This document shows, in pieces, positions 47,272 through 53,104 of a stretch of DNA of 53,104 bases (positions are counted from its first letter, which is position 1; every line of letters starts with the position of its first letter). Below the pieces are notes generated by a model. That model was not told the origin of the DNA and made no database searches. It saw nothing but the letters and a program-made list of their open reading frames with translations. Position numbers and translations under genes: made by a program. The DNA is from Zelonia costaricensis (taxonomy: Eukaryota > Euglenozoa > Kinetoplastea > Trypanosomatida > Trypanosomatidae), in NCBI GenBank assembly GCA_030849075.1, contig JASAOO010003393.1, forward strand, positions 1 through 53,104, read 5' to 3'.

Positions 47272-50127
47272 ATGCCCCAGTGCCGTATCCGCAGAGCGGC
47301 GGCAGCACTGCCGCTGCTCCTCCTCCTCGGTGCCGCCTGCTTCGTGGCGTCTGAGCTGCTACCCCAACCGCGGCGGCCGAGGTCGGCTGGCGAGGAGCTC
47401 GCCGACTTGCTCAGCCACGAGGCCGCGGGGGTGCCTGCGGCGGTCCCGCCGTACGCGATGTTCCATGCATTCAACGCCACCTCGCTGAAGCGCGTGAATG
47501 ACGAGGCCATGGTACGTGACATGCGCCGCCGCGACGGGGTGGCAGGTCAGCCGTGGACCGTCGGGTCGCCGGGGCACCTGGACCACCGCAACGACAGCCT
47601 CCTGGCGAGCCCGCGAACGTTTCGCGGCTTCGTGTCCAACGGGACCGTGGCCGAGCTTTGCTTCACTTTTCACCGCCGCCACTACTTCCGCCCCGACCAG
47701 GGCACCAGCGACGCGGCCACGCCGTCACCGCTGCAGCTGTGGCCCTACTTTTATCAGCACCGCGACCTTCTGCGCACACTCGACGCACACGTCATAACGC
47801 GGGTGCAGGCTGGCGTGCTCGACCTCGACAGCGACGCCTTCGCCTTCCTCGGTACGTTCGGTGCCGCAGCAGAGGTGGAGGCGCTCGTGCTGGCCTACAA
47901 TGACTGGGACGCCTACGCGGACGAGGCTCTGCAGGCGGTCGCCGAGTACGCCACACGCCACACCACCGCCCTGTACGAGCCAGGCGGCCGCCCGCTCTTG
48001 TCGAACGAAACGGCAGCGCGCTGCGCTGGTGCCGAGGAGGGGCGCGGCGATGCGTTTGTGCGGGTGCGGATGTCCCCTGCCACGTCCGCCGCAGCGAAGG
48101 AGCCGGTGTTGTCGCTCGCGAGCGCAGGCTACGCAACGATGCGCGTTCCCGCGAAGGCCGGCAACACCGAATCCAAGGCCCCGCTGCGCGTAGTGGGGGC
48201 GGCGCGCATGGCGGCGTTGGGCACCTCCGACTCCCCGCTGGCCGGCGCCTTCGTCGAGCTGCACCGGTCGTCGGGGCCGCGGCTGTACTGGTTGAGCTCG
48301 CACGTGATGCGTGCGCCGGCAGGGTCGTGGCGCCATCCAGACCTCGCCCCGCCCTCAGCGCCAGCGCTGCACGGTGTGACGGCTGCGGATGTGCGTCGCT
48401 TTGCGCACCAGCACAGCCGACGCACGTTCCGCCTGGGCACCGCGGACGCGTACCAAGCCGCCCTCGCCACCCACGACCGCGTTCTGCTCCTCGTCGGCCA
48501 CGCCGCCGCGCTGCCGGCGGCGTGGTGGTCGGCGCTGTCTGCTGCCCCCCACGTGGGCAACACGGTGCTGCAGCAGCTGCGGCGCCGCATCCCGTTTTTC
48601 CTCGCGCCGTCGTCCGTGCCGCTTCCCGAAACGCCGGCGCCGAGCGCAACGCGGTGCGTGCTGCCGGCGCGGCGGCTGGATCTGAAGGTCGAGGCCGCCG
48701 AGCTCGTCCTTGGCGTCGACCGTACGCGCCGTGAGGTGAGCCGGCTGAGCTGGTCGAGCGGTGCCCTGCAGGCGCGGGTGGTGCAGCGGGCCCGCGGCCG
48801 CGGCGAGTGCCAGTGGGTGCAGCCCATTCACCTCCCTCACCCCACCGCGGAGTCCGACCCGAGTTTCTACGACGCCTTAGTTGGAGCGGCCTTGACGGAG
48901 CTCGTAGCGGAGATGCAGACCGGTGAGGAGGAGTGGGTGGCGCGGCTCACAGACAGCGACGGTGTCGCGCGGCAGCTCACGAGTTTCCTGCGCCCGCCCG
49001 TCAGCCGCGCCACGGGCACGGCTCCACCGGCGCTATTGATGGTCGCGGAGACGGCGCCGGAGTGCGGGGCGGCGCTGCAGCGACTGCGCCACGTGCACGG
49101 ACCCGCTCGGGGCGACGCCCGCGCCACGCCGCTGGCCGCATCTGCCTACGCCGTTCTCGGTGCCACCGCCGCCACTGCAGAGGCCGAGCTCGCCCACGCC
49201 GCCCGCCCGCTGCCGCCTGCCGCGCTGCCGCACTTGTTCGGCGCGGAGTCGTCGGACCGCCGCGCGGCGTGGGAGCAGCTGTCGCACCGCTGCCCACTGT
49301 ACGCCGTGCTGGCCGACGGGGAGGACATCATCCGCCTCAACGCCAGCGCGCCGGCCGCGGTGCGCTCGCCTGTCTCGCTCGACGTGGTCGATGACGCTTC
49401 CATGGCGGGGGCGCTACTGGAGCTGGCGCGCGCCGCGGAGGCCGCGGTGACGGGCACGGCAGCGAAGGCAGAGGCGTCGCCTACCTTGGAGAGCGGCACC
49501 CGCGAGACCGGCGCGGGGAAGCACCCGTGGCGGCTCCGCCTCAACGCAGGAATGGAGGCACCAGTGCTCGTGTACGACCTGCCCAGCGTCCCGCTGGCCG
49601 GCGCGCCGCAGGGCCCCACCTTCGTGTTGCTTGTGGATACGGGCTGCGGCGTCTGCTCCAACTTCGGCAAGGCGTTCGAGCTTCTCCGGCTCTGCTACAC
49701 CCGGAGCGGCGGCCCGGCCGGCGCGGCACCAACGGAGCGGCACCGCTTTGTGCGGATTGACGTGGGGCGTGGGCTTGCCGACAGCCGCGCGGCCGCCCTC
49801 AACGCTTCTGCGGTGGACGCTGCTGCAAGCGACGCACACTGGCGGCGTAGCGAGCAACTCCTGCTGCCCGCTTACCTGACCGACATCGCCCACCTCAAGG
49901 TACCGCAGTTGCTGATGGTCAACGCCACGCACGTGGTTGCGACGCTGCCGACAGAGACGTACGCGGAGCGGTGGCACTGGCCCCACGCAGTCATGCGGCT
50001 GCTGGCGCTCGCCGACACCGCGGCCGACCTTGAGGCGACGACCACGCGGATGTGGTCAGAGCTGCAGCAGAGTCGGACCCGCCGCGGCAAGCTCCGCCGC
50101 CCCGCTGCGTCAACCACGCCGCCGTAG
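47272..50127 (+). CDS. Large secretory-pathway protein with C-terminal thioredoxin-like domain
   Basis: A 951-aa protein. The ATG at 47272 gives a classic signal peptide (MPQCRIRRAAAALPLLLLLG, cleavage near 27), which decides the start. There is no second TM segment and no KDEL-type end; the tail is basic (RTRRGKLRRPAASTTPP). Several sequons (NAT, NDS, NGT, NET) fit glycosylation. The C-terminal region (about 770-920) is thioredoxin-like: strand TFVLLVDTGCGVCSNFGKAF with Cys792 and Cys795 (CGVC), then VPQLLMVNATHVVATLP in place of the cis-Pro strand. Earlier stretches (about 185-230, and near 400-430 RVLLLVGHAAALPAAWWSAL) may be degenerate thioredoxin folds without CxxC. I infer an ER oxidoreductase or redox-dependent binding protein. 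The CGVC dipeptide is unusual for a PDI. Confidence 0.8.
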   Translation: MPQCRIRRAAAALPLLLLLGAACFVASELLPQPRRPRSAGEELADLLSHEAAGVPAAVPPYAMFHAFNATSLKRVNDEAMVRDMRRRDGVAGQPWTVGSPGHLDHRNDSLLASPRTFRGFVSNGTVAELCFTFHRRHYFRPDQGTSDAATPSPLQLWPYFYQHRDLLRTLDAHVITRVQAGVLDLDSDAFAFLGTFGAAAEVEALVLAYNDWDAYADEALQAVAEYATRHTTALYEPGGRPLLSNETAARCAGAEEGRGDAFVRVRMSPATSAAAKEPVLSLASAGYATMRVPAKAGNTESKAPLRVVGAARMAALGTSDSPLAGAFVELHRSSGPRLYWLSSHVMRAPAGSWRHPDLAPPSAPALHGVTAADVRRFAHQHSRRTFRLGTADAYQAALATHDRVLLLVGHAAALPAAWWSALSAAPHVGNTVLQQLRRRIPFFLAPSSVPLPETPAPSATRCVLPARRLDLKVEAAELVLGVDRTRREVSRLSWSSGALQARVVQRARGRGECQWVQPIHLPHPTAESDPSFYDALVGAALTELVAEMQTGEEEWVARLTDSDGVARQLTSFLRPPVSRATGTAPPALLMVAETAPECGAALQRLRHVHGPARGDARATPLAASAYAVLGATAATAEAELAHAARPLPPAALPHLFGAESSDRRAAWEQLSHRCPLYAVLADGEDIIRLNASAPAAVRSPVSLDVVDDASMAGALLELARAAEAAVTGTAAKAEASPTLESGTRETGAGKHPWRLRLNAGMEAPVLVYDLPSVPLAGAPQGPTFVLLVDTGCGVCSNFGKAFELLRLCYTRSGGPAGAAPTERHRFVRIDVGRGLADSRAAALNASAVDAAASDAHWRRSEQLLLPAYLTDIAHLKVPQLLMVNATHVVATLPTETYAERWHWPHAVMRLLALADTAADLEATTTRMWSELQQSRTRRGKLRRPAASTTPP

Positions 50128-51723
50128 CGGATGCGGCCGTGATGGTGTTCGCGTGGCGGCGCAGACACCCCACACTCCGTCACTTCCATCGTGTCCTTCT
50201 TCTCCACATCGCCGCCATCTAAAGTGCCCTCTCATATTTCGTGGGCGCGTAGTCCCCCTCCCCGCCTCTTGCACGACAACAAGCGCATGGGGGTGGCGGT
50301 TCCGTGGCTCGTGCTCCCCCCCCCCCGCCTGTGCACGCCCGGCTCGACTGAGGCGGCGCCGCAATTCTCCTTTCATTTCCATTTATGTTTGCGTGTCTCT
50401 TCTGCGCTGCGTGTGTGCCGCGCTGTTCCTGTTTTGTGGTGCTGGTGGACGGTGAAGGCATGCGGCGGGGCGGGCGGGCGGGCGGGCGCTGCCGCTGCCC
50501 CGCTTCTGCGTGCTTTCCGCGTCGTCCCCACGGAGATGTGTACAAGCGAGAGGAGGGAAGGGGGACGGTGCGAGAGAGAGAGGCACACTCGTGAGTGGCC
50601 ACCGTAGAGCTTCCTTCTCCGCACCCCCTTCCCTGTTGTTTCCCCGCACCGAGCGAAAGAGCGCTCCCGGTGTACGACATCGGCACCGGTCTGGCGACTC
50701 TCTGCCGGCCCCACCAGCAGCGAGCCGCCCCGCCGCCCTCCCGCGAACATCAGCTGCCGCGTGCTGTACTGCGGGCGAAACCACTGAGTGCTCTCCGTCA
50801 CCTCCAGGGAAACGCATCACTTCCAAAGCCCGGTGCGGCTGCCCGCTCCCGCCTCCACCTCCGCCTCATCCCTTCGCCTCAGCTCCACGGGGCACCAGGG
50901 AGGCTGACACAACGAGGCAGCGACCAGGAAGGAGGAGGAGGATGCGGAGGGGGCGGGGGGTGGCGACGTGTGAGTGCGTTCGAAGCACAGCGGGACGGCG
51001 AGCAGCGGCGTGGCACGTCGATGCGTCGAGGACGCCGGTCTCGCACTCACGTCGATCGTGTCCCGTCCTCGGTGACCCGGTGCTCTTTCTTGATAGCTTT
51101 CTTGCGTTGTGTTGCTTCCGCGCTGCTCCCCTTGCGCTCCCGCGTCTCGGGCCGGCGTGTTCGTTCGCATCTAAGCGGAAATTAAGCGGGCAAAGCCGAG
51201 CGCTCGTGTGCGCGCTGCGTGTGCGGTGCCCGCAGACGCGGGCAGGGTACACCGGCGGGGGGGGGCGGTGAGGGGAAGGAGCAGCGCGTGCGCGCTGTCT
51301 CCCCTCTCGTCTCGTGTCACCTCGCGGACCTCCTCCCCCTCCCCCTCCCCCTCTCGACTCACGCGTGCCCATTCCAGCACGCACGCCACGGCAGCTGCCG
51401 CTCCAGTGCGAGGGGAAGACGGCGCACTGCTCCCCCCCCCACCCACCCACCCCCATCGCTTCAAGTGGGGGCGTACCCGCTGCTGGTCTCACCTTTCGCT
51501 CTCCTTATCCGTCGTCTCCCTGCGTACGTGTATGTGTGTCGGTGGGTGAGTGCACACGCTTGCTGATAGTGCGAGCACGCCAACGTGCACTCCTAACCCA
51601 CTCACCCCCACCGTACCGCGCAATAGGATACTTCACTTTATCCTCCTCCCCCTCCCTCCCCAGCACACCCAAACCACCACAAGTTTTACTCTACATCTCT
51701 CTCTGTCCACCGGCCTCCTGCTG
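50128..51723. other. Long spacer
   Basis: No convincing gene in 1.6 kb. It holds a C12 run at 50315-50326, a GGGC repeat at 50464-50488, GA-rich sequence near 50550-50585 and C/T-rich sequence from 51600 to the next ATG. Frames at 50510-51271 and 50595-51185 read as low-complexity. Confidence 0.5.
50464..50488 (+). repeat. GGGC tandem repeat
   Basis: Five to six units of CGGG/GGGC in the likely 3' UTR of the thioredoxin-like gene. It has G-quadruplex potential on the + strand. Confidence 0.85.
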
Positions 51724-52299
51724 ATGCAGGCCCCACGGACGCACGCGGCGGGCGCTGGCGACGACGGCGGTGTGCCGGCGGTCCCGCAGCCGGCGGGTGA
51801 GACGCCCTTCGTGACGGACCCCGCCGAGGTCGCCGCCTTCGACATCCCGGTCGAGTACGTGCGGCGCATGGAGGATGCGCAGCGAGTCTACGGCGAGCAC
51901 TACATGCAGCAGCGCATGTGTGCCAACCAGTGGAACCACGCGGCGATGACGGTGGGGCTGCAGTGCTGCTGGCTTGGCGTCGGCGCCTGGATCGTGAGCC
52001 GCGGCCTGCGGTACTCGGACCCTCTCAACTCGGTCGTCGCCCGATGGGTGCAGCACTCTCGTGTACGTCGGCTGACGACACCCATCTCCTGCTTCGGCCT
52101 CTTCATTTTTGCCGCCACCTGCACACAGCTTCCGTACGACGTCAAACTGCTGCGCGAGGCCTCCGCGGGGATGGAGGCGGAGACGACGCTAATGAAGACG
52201 GCAATGGGCGAGCGCCAGCAGGCCTACCGCGCTGGCCAGCTGGCCAAGGAGCAGCTCGCGACCGCCGAGGCAGAGGCGTTCGCCAAGGGCATGAAGTAG
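51724..52299 (+). CDS. Two-TM protein with charged C-terminal helix, unknown
   Basis: A 191-aa protein. Residues 1-50 are Ala/Gly/Pro-rich, about 50-70 are charged (VRRMEDAQRVYGEHYMQQRM), then TM1 at about 75-98 (AAMTVGLQCCWLGVGAWIVS), a basic loop with HSRVRRL, TM2 at about 117-138 (TTPISCFGLFIFAATCTQLP) and a charged helix to the end (ETTLMKTAMGERQQAYRAGQ). It is a membrane hairpin like the first gene in the window, without the myristoylation motif. I do not recognise the family. An inner-mitochondrial or ER protein is possible. The start at 51724 follows a pyrimidine-rich tract; the longer frame from 51550 is UTR-like. Confidence 0.75.
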   Translation: MQAPRTHAAGAGDDGGVPAVPQPAGETPFVTDPAEVAAFDIPVEYVRRMEDAQRVYGEHYMQQRMCANQWNHAAMTVGLQCCWLGVGAWIVSRGLRYSDPLNSVVARWVQHSRVRRLTTPISCFGLFIFAATCTQLPYDVKLLREASAGMEAETTLMKTAMGERQQAYRAGQLAKEQLATAEAEAFAKGMK

Positions 52300-53104
52300 T
52301 GCGTGCGTTGGTGGACTTGGGATCGAGAGGTGGGGGAGGGAAAGGACGTCGTTCGTGAAGAAGGCTGGAGCAGTGGCGGTCTCCATCGAGGTTGCCGCGG
52401 CGGACTGGACGGAAGGGGACGTGTAGCGGGTGCGTGCAGGGTGTGCCGGTGCTCCTTCCCAAATGCCTGCAACGGGTTCGCTGATGTACCGCCTGCCACT
52501 GCCTTCCCTCCTCCTCCACCCCTTCGCCCTGTCTCGCTGTCTTGTATGTGGTGGCGTTCGCTGACAGGGCTGCTCGTGTGCGTGGACGACGCGTAGCCTG
52601 ACCTCCCTCCCTCCTCTACCCCTCACCTCGATGCTCACACGCTTGCTGCCACCCACAGGCATCACATGCTGCTGGTGGTGGGCCGTGCATCGGCCGTCAC
52701 AGACCCTCCTCGCTCTCCATTTCTCGCATCTGCACTGCGACAGGCGGAGTTGCCGGCACTCACAACACTAAAGAAGAGGACATGAGCGCTGCTGGACTGA
52801 ACCGGCAGCTTCGTCGTACGGTCGCCGCGGCGTCCGTACCGCTGCACTGCGGGGGTGCGGGCAGGGAAAGGTCTCGTGCCTTCTCTTCGCCCTGTTACGC
52901 GCCCTTAACCTCTCACCCTCACTGCAGGAGAAAGGAGCAGCCTTGGGCGCTGGCAAAAGGTGCTGTGGCCCTCGGCCCCGCTTCGCGCAAGAGCAGAACT
53001 ATCCCTTCGAGGATGAAGGATGGGACAAGTCTTGCCGGACGCTGCCTCGCCTGTCCCCCACCCCCACCCCTCTTCCCCTTGTTGCGTCTGATCACCTTGC
53101 ACGT
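52300..53104. other. Window end, no gene seen
   Basis: This is probably the 3' UTR of the two-TM gene and the spacer to the next gene. Pyrimidine-rich sequence lies at about 52590-52640 and 53050-53090. No open frame here looks like a protein. Confidence 0.5.

Noticed and set aside
50510..51271. Overlapping + strand frames in the 1.6-kb spacer before the last gene
   Set aside because: They are low-complexity, in competing frames, and lack any domain; they look like UTR read-through.

Overview
The window looks like nuclear DNA from a trypanosomatid, most likely the Leishmania/Crithidia/Leptomonas group (Leishmaniinae). Four things point there. It encodes an intact JBP1 (base-J thymidine hydroxylase, known only from kinetoplastids and close relatives). 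All 24 convincing genes are intron-free, GC-rich and on the + strand, as in a trypanosomatid polycistronic transcription unit. The genes are separated by 0.3-1.7 kb spacers rich in polypyrimidine tracts, poly-C runs and CA/GT microsatellites. There are no bacterial-type operons, ribosome binding sites or promoters. Species cannot be fixed by reading alone. No strand switch, tRNA, rRNA, CRISPR array or recognisable intact transposon was seen. No gene appears frameshifted.

Layout, left to right. 0.8-6.6 kb: a putatively myristoylated two-TM protein, a 666-aa coiled-coil protein, a RIIa-like/EF-hand protein and a leucine-rich-repeat protein. 7.2-12.2 kb: a 1644-aa protein with two LamG-like domains, an IQ motif and a caspase-like fold that seems to lack its catalytic dyad. 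13.1-16.5 kb: a small basic protein and two tandem tail-anchored cytochrome b5 genes. 18.2-20.7 kb: JBP1, with all iron, 2-oxoglutarate and J-binding residues present. 21.9-24.5 kb: three consecutive rhodanese-domain genes, the third without the catalytic Cys. 25.3-30.5 kb: a J-domain/Myb-like protein, then an ABCB-type half-transporter with a ZZ-type zinc finger and RG-rich tails. 32.0-37.5 kb: COQ4, a small charged protein, a SET-domain methyltransferase-like protein and a small J-protein with a duplicated Cys motif. 38.3-52.3 kb: a GH47-like type II membrane protein with degraded active-site motifs, a six-TM protein with an F-box-like motif, two unrecognised proteins, a 951-aa secretory protein with a C-terminal thioredoxin-like CGVC domain, and a two-TM protein.

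The genes are co-transcribed, but trypanosomatid units do not group genes by pathway, so neighbours need not cooperate. Local gene duplication explains the cytochrome b5 pair and the rhodanese trio. Two themes recur: catalytic folds that seem to have lost active-site residues (caspase-like, rhodanese 3, GH47-like), and uncommon domain combinations (LamG+caspase, ABC+ZZ, J+Cys repeat, F-box+TM). The best candidate for something undescribed is the LamG/pseudo-caspase protein, followed by the ABC/ZZ transporter.
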